A stretch of DNA of 64,000 nt, from contig CAJNDS010002257.1 of NCBI GenBank assembly GCA_905221605.1, positions 647,922-711,921 of the forward strand. Reading direction: 5' to 3'. How positions within the stretch are numbered: the first letter of the stretch is position 1; the number at the start of each line of letters is the position of its first letter. Positions 57,401-64,000 of this stretch are shown here, one piece after another. The notes beneath the pieces are model-generated. The model was not told where the DNA came from and searched no databases. It saw only the letters and a program-made list of their open reading frames with translations. The stretch comes from Symbiodinium natans (taxonomy: Eukaryota; Sar; Dinophyceae; Suessiales; Symbiodiniaceae). The translations under genes were made by a program, and so were the position numbers.

Positions 57401-60083
57401 CACATCACGGAAGTGATCACGCCAAGCTTGGATACAATGGGTTCCCTCAACACGGCCATGATTGGGAACTGGCGAACGCATGGACCTCGGCAAAGGACGT
57501 CGGTTGGAACCCAATTGGGCACGTACATTTTGCGCAGCCGCCCTAGGATTCGAGCGCGAAAGTTGTTCTTGTTCACTTAACCAAGTTGACCAAAAAGATG
57601 CTTTTTTGCGGCGGACGAGGTGATGAAACTGCAGCCGCTTTTGTCGGAAGGCTTCTCGTGTTTCACTTGTGCGCTCTCGACGCCACCGCCTCCAAGCTGC
57701 GTTGCGAGACACCAAACTGAAGTAACAATCATCATCCCACCAGTCTGGCTGCGGGCGTCCTGCGGGCGCAGTGCGCCGAGAAGAGAAGGGCGCAGCCCCT
57801 TGCCATATGAGGGCAACAAATTCTGCATACAACACATCGAGAATCACCCGACGATCAGTTAATGGGGGAAGTGGGTCATTTCGCAACTGCAAGAGTTTAG
57901 ATGCCCATTGCAGAAGTTGCGGTTGCAAGGAACTGACTACAGGTTGCCAATTCCGTACCCTTGGCCAGCGTTCATCTGGGGCATCCTGCGACGGTAGAGG
58001 AACAGCAACCTGGAAAGTGATGAGACGATGGTCACTGCCAAGAACGGGACAACATGCACCCTGGAAACATCCGCAAGATTCGCCATCATGGACTAGAAAG
58101 TTTGATAAACCCAGTCCCTGCGAGGCGAGGACGAGATCAATGCATGAACCAGACCGGTGTGTAGGAACCCCAGCAGGGTTTGCGACACGTAGGCCGAAGT
58201 CTTGACAAAGCTCGCGTATCAGACTGCGCAACTGAGGTTCACTGGACCGTTCAAGATCAGCGCCCATAACCTCAGCAAGGTATACATTGGAATCACCAGC
58301 CAGTACTAAATGCGCATTCGGATGCTGCTGCAGAGCACATTGGACGGAGGCACGAAGTTGGCACCAGAACTCAAGACGCTGATGCAAGGGAACGCCCACG
58401 TGAGGAGCATAAAAGCTACAGAGAAGCAACGGCGGGTCACTGCAGGAATGGGTGAAGCATCGCCAACGAATACGACGAATTGGGTTAACTGTTTCAAGTG
58501 AGCATGACGCAGAGGATTGTTGGACTAGAAAGGCTGCTTCACAGCCGCCAACGCCGCAAGGACCATCATGCAGGTATGGCTGATCGGTGGGCAATTGTGC
58601 ACCAGCCGGGGCCCATGTTTCCTGCAGACATACGCAGTCAATTTCATGAGCAGCAAGTATATTGACAAGACCATGAAAAGCAGGATGCTCAGAGCCATCT
58701 GGCTGCCAGAGACGATTCGTATTGAGGAGCGCCAAACTCACATAGTTCGGTCCCCGCCGCGCTGGCGATGACGACGGGAACCGCGCACGTTTCCCGGACG
58801 TTGCGTGAAGGCACGAAGGCTAGAAGCCGTTTCCCGAACAGGCGCAGGCATGTCATCGAAAGAGCTGCGTTGAAGATCAGGACACGCCTCACGCAAGTAA
58901 TCCGGAAGGTGGTTGGCAGCTGCCCCAGCACAGCAACGTGGACTCAGACAGTGCTCAGGGCAATAGCCAGTGGAACAATGTTCAAATGGCCTCCTTGTTG
59001 TCTCTCCTCTCTCACTTCCCTTGCCCTTCTCTCCTTCTGTTACCTTTTAACTAATATAACACAAGAAAGGAACTTGTATGATAAAGCAGTGGAAGGGTAA
59101 GCAGAGAGTGACTCCTTGCGCGTGGACCTTGCCCATACTTCATCATATCCCTCTTTTCGGCCTGTCTCTTCTGCTCTTTTCCTTACCCTTCTCCTTTTCA
59201 AGTTCTTCCTTTTTCGTTTTTCTGTTTCCAAAAGAAAGAGGGAAGGGAGAGAGAAGGGAGAGAGGATAGATAAAGAAGAGTGCCATTTTCTTTGCGCCTT
59301 GTTTTGTCTCTCCATCTTCTTTGTTCATCTCTCTTCTATTCTTTTCTTGGCTCTTCCCATTAAAATTGTCTTCCTTTCATCTCTCCTCTCTCCTTCTCTT
59401 TCCCTTCTCTTCTCCTGTTCCCCTTTAAATGACAAAAACACAAGAAAGGAAGAACAAGAGGGGAATGGAGGCCCTTTTCCTGTATTCTCCTGTTGCAATG
59501 AATACAGAAAAGAGCATAGGAGATAAGGAAGGGAATTGAGGAGCTCCTTTCGCTACTTTCTTATGCCCTTTCCTTTGTATCTACCACACAAAAACACCAC
59601 TCTCAGCTTCCAAGAATACTCTCGTGGAGACGCATTGGTTAGTCTAAAAACCCGAGTGTCAGCTTCCAAATAGACCCTATTTAAGCCACCCACCGGGGGG
59701 GGGACACCTTAAGATTGATTTTGTCAATCCTATAAGGGGGGGGGAGGGGGGGCCCCCCCCCTCCACAGCCCTTTTATCTCTTTGATTTTCAGACCACTTA
59801 AGGGTCGGAGTCGCTTCTTGACCCAGCTGAACACTAGAGAGAATTCTTGTAAACGACAACTCTCGCGAGCTCCAAGGAGCTAGCTTTCGTGATTTGTGGC
59901 TCAAGGCTTTTTGTGCACCGGACTTTCGTGACGTGCGCCCTGCAACAAGGGCTGCCACTGTCCACTCTGTCAACCTTCGACCGCAAAACCCGAAACCGAC
60001 GAGCCCACACCGCAGAATGGTAACGTTGCCCAGGCACACGAGTTCGTGGTGCCCAGGTCAATGCCGATAATATCAGCACCGGC
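21337..60083 (-). CDS. Mitochondrial-type HSP70 (DnaK family) gene, N-terminal 14 exons
   Basis: Chaperone ATPase domain built from exons 60,038-60,083; 48,901-48,945; 48,651-48,703; 48,131-48,169; 47,669-47,722; 47,268-47,312; 47,117-47,157; 46,906-46,947; 46,201-46,243; 45,653-45,702; 45,520-45,550; 45,288-45,347; 44,677-44,760; 21,337-21,370. Joined, they give 667 nt (about 222 codons) with no stop and every phase consistent, collinear with DnaK/SSC1 from GIDLGTTNS through the phosphate-2 loop [10 protein letters not shown] to [10 protein letters not shown]. Motifs such as [12 protein letters not shown] and [13 protein letters not shown] favour the mitochondrial subfamily. All 13 acceptors are AG|G; donors are GT, GC or GA. 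The transit-peptide exon and the substrate-binding half were not found; the latter should lie left of the window. Unusual for its tiny exons and two giant introns. Confidence 0.9.
24042..24141. repeat. Tandem 50-bp duplication
   Basis: Two adjacent 50-bp units, 24,042-24,091 and 24,092-24,141, differ at one base (GGCTGCACCC versus GGTTGCACCC). Directly precedes the LINE relic; the near-identity implies a recent event. Confidence 0.95.
24138..24400 (+). pseudogene. LINE reverse transcriptase relic
   Basis: One frame gives [20 protein letters not shown] then HRIEPPQHG, the conserved NYRPI(S)...R(L/I)xP region of LINE RT fingers. About 100 bp on, another frame gives [19 protein letters not shown], the D-x-x-K-A-F-D palm block. 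There is a frameshift and a stop between them, no YADD, and no endonuclease nearby. Opposite strand to the intact-looking LINE at 55-59 kb and of a different sequence type. Confidence 0.7.
27030..27141. repeat. C-rich tract (poly-C/CA)
   Basis: About 110 bp of C runs up to 14-16 long, interrupted by single A, T or G. Could form i-motif/G-quadruplex structures; the true run lengths are probably uncertain. Confidence 0.9.
27180..27337. repeat. Interstitial telomeric repeats (CCCTAAA)n
   Basis: Perfect CCCTAAA units from 27,292 to 27,336 (about six), preceded by about 100 bp of degenerate AACCCTAAA variants. This is the plant/dinoflagellate-type TTTAGGG telomere in the reverse strand. The flanks are unique on both sides, so it is internal rather than a chromosome end. 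Confidence 0.9.
28719..28744. repeat. (CT)n microsatellite
   Basis: Thirteen CT units. Confidence 0.95.
35985..36482. repeat. Compound AT-rich microsatellite
   Basis: In order: ATATAA-type low-complexity DNA, CATATA/TACATATA units, (CATA)n over about 120 bp, (GACATA)n over about 110 bp, then (CATATA)n. The Cys/Leu- and Met/Tyr-rich frames across it are repeat artefacts. Confidence 0.97.
43691..43727. repeat. Three tandem copies of ATGGCTTTCC
   Basis: Perfect 11-bp-period repeat (CATGGCTTTCC x3). Confidence 0.9.
44677..44760 (-). CDS. HSP70 exon 13 with the phosphate-2 signature
   Basis: Longest exon found (84 nt). It begins [20 protein letters not shown] and ends GGVFE. Acceptor CAAG|GAC, donor GAG|GCAGC (GC type), which opens the 23.3 kb intron. 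Confidence 0.95.
45288..45347 (-). CDS. HSP70 exon 12
   Basis: Encodes [20 protein letters not shown], the hinge block. Acceptor TGAG|GTC, donor AAG|GTGGG. Confidence 0.94.
45520..45550 (-). CDS. HSP70 exon 11, 31-nt micro-exon
   Basis: Encodes [10 protein letters not shown]. Acceptor TCAG|G, donor GAG|GTGCT. The intron before it is only 102 nt. Confidence 0.92.
45653..45702 (-). CDS. HSP70 exon 10
   Basis: Encodes [16 protein letters not shown] plus two bases of Thr. Acceptor CGAG|GCG, donor AC|GCACC (GC type). Confidence 0.93.
46201..46243 (-). CDS. HSP70 exon 9
   Basis: Encodes [14 protein letters not shown]. Acceptor TAAG|G, donor AAG|GCCAG (GC type). Confidence 0.9.
46309..46405. repeat. 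(CTC)n/(CTT)n tract in HSP70 intron 8
   Basis: About 50 bp of CTC units, then CTT and CTTCTG units. Lies within the 662-nt intron between exons 8 and 9. Confidence 0.95.
46726..46772. repeat. (CT)n tract in HSP70 intron 8
   Basis: CT units with three CTCG interruptions. Confidence 0.93.
46906..46947 (-). CDS. HSP70 exon 8
   Basis: Encodes [13 protein letters not shown] and two bases of Met; typical of mitochondrial HSP70. Acceptor CAAG|G, donor AT|GTGGC. Confidence 0.92.
47117..47157 (-). CDS. HSP70 exon 7
   Basis: Encodes [13 protein letters not shown] plus two bases of Gln. Acceptor CAAG|GCG, donor CA|GTGGC. Confidence 0.92.
47268..47312 (-). CDS. HSP70 exon 6
   Basis: Encodes [15 protein letters not shown]. 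Acceptor GAAG|GCG, donor AAG|GCTGG (GC type). Confidence 0.88.
47669..47722 (-). CDS. HSP70 exon 5
   Basis: Encodes [18 protein letters not shown]. Acceptor TCAG|GAG, donor GAG|GTTCGG. This donor aligns without gaps to DnaK. Confidence 0.9.
48131..48169 (-). CDS. HSP70 exon 4
   Basis: Encodes [13 protein letters not shown]. Acceptor GGAG|GTT, donor CCA|GAGCC (GA type, required for frame and for the conserved NPENT junction). Confidence 0.92.
48399..48428. repeat. (CA)n microsatellite in HSP70 intron 3
   Basis: About 14 CA units in the 481-nt intron between exons 3 and 4. Confidence 0.95.
48651..48703 (-). CDS. HSP70 exon 3
   Basis: Encodes [17 protein letters not shown], the conserved EG-RTTPS block. 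Acceptor AAAG|GT, donor CTT|GCGG (GC type). Confidence 0.9.
48901..48945 (-). CDS. HSP70 exon 2
   Basis: Encodes [14 protein letters not shown]. Acceptor CCAG|GC completes the Cys codon begun 11 kb upstream. The donor is A|GAGCC, a GA splice site chosen because it joins in frame to exon 3 as ...EN-S-EG.... Confidence 0.9.
49205..49353. repeat. Left inverted end of the intron insert
   Basis: G and C homopolymer blocks, then AAATCAATTAAGG, more G, then GCTTAAATAGGGTCTATTTG ending GAAGCTGACACTCG (49,317-49,352). The same order is found reversed at 59,653-59,770. A third, shorter inverted copy (CTTCCAAATAGACCCTATT) at 49,406-49,424 can pair locally with it. Confidence 0.8.
49435..51560. repeat. 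AT-rich palindromic array with GC-rich linkers
   Basis: Built from TTTAAATTATTTAAATTATT and its complement, grouped into modules of about 300-400 bp. Each module carries an AATTAAATAATT...AATTATTTAATT inverted pair, TTTCGGATTT/AAATCCGAAA borders and a GGGGCC..GGCCCC linker. Five or so modules in both orientations; no coding capacity. Strong cruciform potential. Confidence 0.9.
51565..51965. repeat. GC-rich foldback module, copy 1
   Basis: Repeated CGGCTCGATTTGGCCAAATT and its complement alternate orientation. Two arms (CGATAGTTTAAATAATTTCG with GGCCTCCAGAAAGG, and their reverse complement near 51,810-51,850) enclose a 150-200 bp centre. The peptide-like frames ([14 protein letters not shown]) appear on both strands because of the symmetry and are not genes. 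Confidence 0.9.
51966..54990. repeat. Purine/pyrimidine-asymmetric repeat family
   Basis: The tail unit TTTCAGAAAGCTAGCAAAAT ends at about 52,260, 53,065 and 54,985. Between them are diverged 350-450 bp units pairing a pyrimidine-rich half (TCTCTCCTCTCTCCTTCTC) with a purine-rich half (AAATGACAAAAACACGAGAA). Frames of Leu/Phe/Ser or Lys/Arg/Glu are compositional. No gene seen. Confidence 0.85.
52347..52780. repeat. GC-rich foldback module, copy 2
   Basis: Near-identical to copy 1, offset by about 790-815 bp, and followed by the same tail (CCCTGGACATTGAAATGAAA, then a CTTCTCTT-rich sequence to TTTCAGAAAGCTAGC). A segmental duplication, diverged by a few per cent. Confidence 0.92.
55260..56955 (-). 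CDS. LINE protein, part 2: RT palm/thumb and C-terminal domain
   Basis: Continues part 1 in the next frame, starting [20 protein letters not shown]. Then [14 protein letters not shown] (first catalytic Asp), [29 protein letters not shown] (YADD, about 56,537-56,526), YKYLGVTF, and a Cys/His motif [18 protein letters not shown] near the C-terminus. Stop at 55,260. With part 1 the protein would be about 1,160 residues, normal for single-ORF LINEs. Apart from the one indel, all catalytic residues are intact. Confidence 0.9.
56795..58741 (-). CDS. LINE protein, part 1: APE endonuclease and RT fingers
   Basis: Begins [16 protein letters not shown]. Endonuclease motifs: CLQETW (E41), VLAGDSNVY (D150, N152), SCIDLVLAS (D202) and GSDHRLI (D237, H238), all the catalytic positions of the APE-like fold that nicks target DNA. 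After about 240 residues of linker come RT blocks [20 protein letters not shown] (the A(P)GxDGL start) and [19 protein letters not shown] (567-585). The meaningful frame ends near 56,955, where a four-base run (56,953-56,956) appears to have lost or gained one base; beyond that it is a shadow. Confidence 0.88.
   Translation of the reverse strand: MSLALLNTNRLWQPDGSEHPAFHGLVNILAAHEIDCVCLQETWAPAGAQLPTDQPYLHDGPCGVGGCEAAFLVQQSSASCSLETVNPIRRIRWRCFTHSCSDPPLLLCSFYAPHVGVPLHQRLEFWCQLRASVQCALQQHPNAHLVLAGDSNVYLAEVMGADLERSSEPQLRSLIRELCQDFGLRVANPAGVPTHRSGSCIDLVLASQGLGLSNFLVHDGESCGCFQGACCPVLGSDHRLITFQVAVPLPSQDAPDERWPRVRNWQPVVSSLQPQLLQWASKLLQLRNDPLPPLTDRRVILDVLYAEFVALIWQGAAPFSSRRTAPAGRPQPDWWDDDCYFSLVSRNAAWRRWRRERTSETREAFRQKRLQFHHLVRRKKASFWSTWLSEQEQLSRSNPRAAAQNVRAQLGSNRRPLPRSMRSPVPNHGRVEGTHCIQAWRDHFRDVPNNALPQRPGAAGCSSPTSCDQDIQERVASLKRDMPSTVGPLDFPFTEAELRHVLGHLPSAKAPGSDGLPYELFNVRDECLEAALLTLFELVRHWSVVPSIWRSARVSPLHKSGPTDEFGNYRPISLLCCSLKIFERLLLARLLPHVDPQLMKAKRASDGEPRSRSTLLLRRSVCVLDIGRFALSLTCARPLTWRGEMLYW
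58985..59570. repeat. Purine/pyrimidine repeat family, right of the LINE
   Basis: Same family as 53,210-53,600 and 53,950-54,450 (for example CAAGAAAGGAACTTGTATGA and CATATCCCTCTTTTCGGCCT). No gene. Confidence 0.85.
59653..59770. repeat. Right inverted end of the intron insert
   Basis: CGAGTGTCAGCTTCCAAATA then GACCCTATTTAAGCC (59,655-59,689), a G-run, CCTTAAGATTGATTTTG, then G and C homopolymers. Reverse-complementary in order and sequence to 49,205-49,353. Confidence 0.8.
60038..60083 (-). CDS. HSP70 exon 1 of those found
   Basis: Encodes [15 protein letters not shown] plus the first base of a Cys codon; IDLGTTNS is the HSP70 phosphate-1 signature. Donor T|GTGCC. The 5' boundary (GAG|GCC at 60,083) is inferred; the frame stays open to about 60,120, so the exon may be longer. 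No presequence exon was recognised upstream. Confidence 0.88.
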
Positions 60084-60168
60084 CTCGAGCCAGGGCTTAG
60101 CTTGGCTAACGTGGACCTCATTCAGCTCGAGACAAAATCAAATCACTGGGCCCCTCAGAACCCTCCCC

Positions 60169-60233
60169 AGTGCTCACTCAGTGCTCACTCAGTGCTCACT
60201 CAAGTGCCTCTCAATGCTACTCAATGCTACTCA
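60169..60233. repeat. Minisatellite GTGCTCACTCA / CTCAATGCTA
   Basis: Three copies of an 11-mer followed by two copies of a 10-mer, about 90 bp upstream of HSP70 exon 1. Confidence 0.85.
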
Positions 60234-63200
60234 GGCCTGCCGCCGGGCGCCCGAAGCGCTCCTGAGCGTGGGTCTTTGGGGACAACAGAGGTAAACTATG
60301 CGAGATACGAAGTTTTCTTCTGGGGGGGATGATTGACATCCCAGCACAACGAATTATTATTACATAAAACAGAAGCAAAAAACAACTCCGAGTTTAGGGT
60401 TTTGCTTATCGGGGGACAGATGCCGAAATCCCAACTCAATATCGTAAAGAAAACAGAAGCTAAATAACTCGGGTTTGCTTATGGGGGAGATGGGTGCGAC
60501 AGACATGAGAAATCAGGCTTTGCTTTTTGGGAGATAGATCAGAAAGGTTAAAACAAAAACGCTGCGAGGAATGTAAATTCAACATATAGAAATGACTGAA
60601 TCCAAAACCGGATTCCGGATTCCGGTTTCAGAAAACAAGTGCCGATAGGCAAGTCTTCATGCGATATATGCTGCGCAGCTATAGAAAGCGTAAATACCGG
60701 TGGTCTCGAAGCTTGAAACACAGGAACTTGAATCACAAGCCGACGGAACCCGAACATGAAAGGGCAAGGGTGGACCTTGGGGTGGTGACCGTATAAAATC
60801 TAGCGACACGGACATGCTTCACGGATATGCTTCCGGGAAAACGACAAGGCCTGTCGGGTTTCAAGAAACAAGCTCAGGGCTGCAAAGGCTCAGGAAGCCA
60901 CGCCGAGCCAAGTGCCTGGCCACAGAAGGCAGCCGCGTGCGCATCCTCCATAGTTGCGAACACACAGGAAGACAGGTGACGGGACAGCACAATGCTGATC
61001 TTCGAAAACGAAACTTCGAAGGCAAACCCTTGCCCGGCATGGCCTGGAGAGGGCCATTCTTTCGAAGAGTGTGGATGAGGATAGCTGAGCAGAAAACTGC
61101 AGGGGATCTGAGAATTGGACCAAGCTTGAAAACTAGACTCTACAGACTCTAGAAGCCGTTCAAATCTGAGAAACCCTTGAAGGGGTAAGCTTTGCAGACT
61201 ACCAGCGCCCTGTGCCAGACTCAGCCCTTAATCAGAAGAAGCCACTGCAGAAGAACATGAAGAAAGGGGCCACATGGTGCAACGCCTGACACCGAAAAAC
61301 ACTGTTTTGCTCACTCATAACACGCAGCAACCAGCGGACAGGCCTCTTTAACAGGCCAACATCTGTAACCTAAATGGAAAAGCGGAGGCGCAGCAGCCAT
61401 TTGGGGCGCGGCCTCCCCTGTGCAGATTTGTAGCAAAGGCATGCCGGCATGCCTAAAAGCTACTGTGGCGCAAGCAGATCTTCTTGGACGACAGCCATCC
61501 GACCCGAACCTCTGCACATACGGCATCTCTTGTGGGTGGTGGTTTGCCGTTTCTTGCACCAGCACGCAATTACACGCAGCTTCCCTCCAAGCAAGGGCCC
61601 CCTCGAGGTTTTTACGGCTCGCCTAACATTTCGAAGATAATTTACAGTTGAGGGGAGCCCACCTGCTCTGCGAAGACCTTTAGTGGCAGGGTAGCAGACA
61701 CCGACAAGTCTGCACGGCCAGGGGCATCGTCGCAGAGATATATACATAGAAGGGGAGAAAGCAGCCGCCAGCACCCGCGCCCCCATTTTTCGACTCCAGA
61801 CTGACATGCCTGACCACAGAGGAAACTGCACAGCCAACGTCACCTTAACCCTTGCAGCAACCATTGCTGTTGGTAACATGGTGACACGACGTATTTTCCG
61901 TTTTGTATAGTCGAGTTCCTGCTGTAAAGGCCCACCCTCTCAAGTTCCCTGAGCAAGCTCTAACTCACCCACGAACATAGCTTTCGGAGTGGGAGCGCGG
62001 GGCTTCTTGAAGCATCTTGCAAGCCTGGCTAAGAAGGCCACCGCTCTGACGGGTGTCTGTTTTTGTGTGGTTTTGGGATGTGTTGGGACTCAGCAGGGTG
62101 TTTCCCTATAGGGAGAAATGCACCTGTCAACAAGCTGGTGCCAGCTTCCCACGTGCCAGGATTTCAGGGCAGTGGCTGTTGGCTTCGCCAACTCTGCCCG
62201 ATGGTGAGATCTTGGACAGCTCATTACACGTTTCTTAACAGTGCGGCGTACGGTGCTTACCTTCCTCCTTGGATCTCTGAGAACCTTCCAGAATCCATGG
62301 CTGGATTTCGCTGCGGAAGATGGCGAATGTCGAGTGAAACGTGCGCTTGACGTCACCCCCACAGAGCAGATGAGCACAGATGTGCCACAAAATTGTGGTG
62401 CAAACTCTGCGCCCACAATAGCGCTTGGACAGGTGCCAAAAGCATCCGGTCTGGATATGGCGACAAGCGAGTGAAGATGCACTCGAGTTGTCAGAACTGC
62501 GTTGCGCGGCTGGATCTGCTAAGAGTTTCCCATTGCTCCACACCTTGTGTGCTCAAGACCTGACAATACAGATAAGACTTGCCAAAACGAAGCTGTAGTC
62601 TGCAAGATGCAAAACTTCCAGGACAGCCTTGAACTTAAACCCAAAAATTAGAATGAGTAGCCTCTTGCACGTGCGAAAGAGGAGCCTTATATAGAACTAC
62701 TGCCTAGAATGCTACAGACCTTCTGAGAGCATCGCACAGAGCGCGGCCGAACCACTCACTCCAGCAGCGGCGGCTCGGCCTTGGGAACACGACGTAAGCC
62801 TACAGCCCTGAGCCCTGAAAGCTCCCAAGCAACCAGAGTCAGGGGCCAAGGGGCGTAGTTGCGCAAACCATGCAAACCATCGCGAACCCGAACACCCCGA
62901 AGGCCCACCTCCTCCGAGCTCTCGCTTGCGCTGTCATACCGCGCATCCTCATCGTACTCTTCCGCCTGGCCACACACAGAGCACGCAGACCCACGGAGCC
63001 TATACTCTCCAAGTCAAATACTCATGCTGGATGGGCTACTCTCACGAACAAATGAGTTTAGCTGTGCAAAAATGGGCCTGCAAAATCTTGCGAAAGGGTG
63101 TGTGGGGGAGACTTCGTGTTGTGGCTTGCCTCGTGGAGTGAAGGGAGCCAGGCATTGAGGGATTTCCGGGATGTGTTTGTGCCAGGCAAAAGGCGAAAAT

Positions 63201-63675
63201 CAAGCCTCATGATGTGAGCCTTGCATTTCACCCCGCAGCACAGGACATCTCTACAACAGTTCTACAACCCTGCCGAGGTGCGTCGGCCGGAACTTGCTCC
63301 GCCGAGGCCAAGGAGTGACCTCCCGCCTCCAGGCCATCTCCAAACACCAACTACGCTCGGCACGAAGCTAGCAGCTAGGCATTGGCACCCAACTCTTCGA
63401 CTGCAAGGCGCAGTCTTCCTCTCTCTGCGCAAAGTCGCAGTCTTCCTGCTTCCTATTACTTCCTTAGAACTCGGCCAATGCCGAACCTCCAAACCCAGCA
63501 AGGCCACGAAACAAGGCACCTCGAGGATGCCCGTGGGGTCGTTCTGTGGCGGCGGGGGCGAGTCTCCCACACAGGGCTTGGTCGGGTGGCCTCGTGCAAG
63601 CTGGGCGTTGCAAAAAATGGGCACAGAAGCCTGTCATAAAAGCTTGAAGCATCTGCCAGCATCCGGGCAAGAAGC
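60234..63675. other. Region without a recognised gene
   Basis: Contains two or three diverged ~110-bp units at about 60,340-60,540 (AAAACAGAAGC...GTTTGCTTAT(C)GGGGG). Otherwise unique-looking. The 5' end of HSP70, including a mitochondrial presequence, would be expected on the minus strand here or further right, but I could not identify it. Confidence 0.4.

Positions 63676-63712
<37 letters not shown>
63676..63712. repeat. (CAG)n tract
   Basis: About twelve CAG/GCA triplets. They lie in an open plus-strand frame as poly-alanine, but that frame has no other supporting feature. Confidence 0.95.
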
Positions 63713-63715
<3 letters not shown>

Positions 63716-64000
63716 AACACAGCCACCACAACCATACACAGTGGCGAAGCCTGTGGCTTTCCACAGTTTTGGAGGAGGGGGGCTGTCATAGGCCTTTGTT
63801 AACATGATATTGTGTGTGTTGTCAGAGGTAGTTGATGTTGGTTGTGAATCCAATCAAGCCCTGTGGGTAAAACTGTTGCTCAACAACTGTTGTCACCCCC
63901 ACGATTTGCCCTTTGTTAACGTTGCACGTATCGCATGGGTTTTGCACCACACAGGCAAGACATGCTTTCTCATATGTACACGACGGGGTTTTGTTTAGAA

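Larger units (their letters stand above)
55130..58975 (-). mobile_element. LINE (non-LTR retrotransposon) inside HSP70 intron 1
   Basis: Single-protein LINE architecture with an APE endonuclease followed by RT and a C-terminal Cys/His motif. It has jumped into the purine/pyrimidine repeat family: the left flank ends at a CTTTTCAG shared with 53,208, and the right flank resumes with CCTCCTTGTTGTCTCTCC. Ends are approximate; I saw no clear poly-A tail or target-site duplication. Confidence 0.85.
48946..60037 (-). other. HSP70 intron 1, 11.1 kb, expanded by an insert
   Basis: Bounded by T|GTGCC and CCAG|GC. Nearly all of it (about 49,210-59,770) is a repeat block with inverted ends. Without that block the intron would be about 0.5 kb, like the gene's other introns. 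Confidence 0.75.

Noticed and set aside
61460-61879. 139-codon minus-strand frame starting MLPTAMVAARVKVTLAV as a possible HSP70 mitochondrial presequence
   Set aside because: Correct strand and side, but no splice path to exon 1 and no sequence support beyond basic/hydrophobic composition.
62756-62977. Minus-strand acidic frame (GQAEEYDEDARYDSASESSEE)
   Set aside because: Possible exon, but acidic low complexity alone is not evidence and nothing around it could be joined.

Overview
The window is nuclear DNA of a dinoflagellate; the species cannot be told. Three things show this. Two decayed copies of the dinoflagellate spliced leader lie in the leader of a retroelement. A split gene uses GT, GC and GA 5' splice sites with an invariant AG|G 3' site. 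TTTAGGG-type interstitial telomeric DNA is embedded in very repeat-rich sequence. There is no prokaryotic gene layout and no CRISPR array. Most of the 64 kb is repeats and introns, and everything with a recognisable coding role is on the minus strand.

Positions 1 to about 16,000 (minus strand) hold a giant Ty3/gypsy-related retroelement that runs off the left edge. In reading order it carries gag with two CCCH zinc fingers, an aspartic protease, RT thumb plus RNase H, a D,D35E integrase and a degenerate Rossmann/methyltransferase-like region. Only then come the RT fingers and palm with YVDD. These are followed by a Tpt1/KptA RNA 2'-phosphotransferase domain, C2H2 and RanBP2-type zinc fingers, a membrane segment and a SWIM zinc finger. 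The coding sequence is broken into five frames by four apparent one-base indels, each near a four-base G/C run, so it may once have been one polyprotein of about 5,000 codons. A GC-rich hairpin motif is scattered through its coding and leader DNA. A decayed 3' fragment of a second copy (about 16,400-17,560) shows that the family ends in a phospholipase D-type nuclease domain.

Positions 17,560 to 21,336 contain long (TAC)n arrays, divergent telomere-like repeats and small tandem repeats, with no gene recognised.

Positions 21,337 to 60,083 (minus strand) contain the 5' half of a mitochondrial-type HSP70 gene. I rebuilt it as 14 very small exons (31-84 nt) that join in frame over 38.7 kb. Eleven introns are 102-662 nt. 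Two are huge: 11.1 kb (48,946-60,037) and 23.3 kb (21,371-44,676). The 11.1 kb intron contains a block of about 10.5 kb bounded by inverted repeats. That block holds an AT-rich palindromic array, GC-rich foldback modules, purine/pyrimidine-asymmetric repeats and a LINE with APE endonuclease and reverse transcriptase (55,260-58,741). The 23.3 kb intron holds a plus-strand LINE relic, interstitial telomeric repeats and microsatellites. The remaining HSP70 exons were not found and should lie beyond the left edge. If so, the giant retroelement also sits inside this gene.

Positions 60,084 to 64,000 hold minisatellites and a (CAG)n tract; no gene could be supported.
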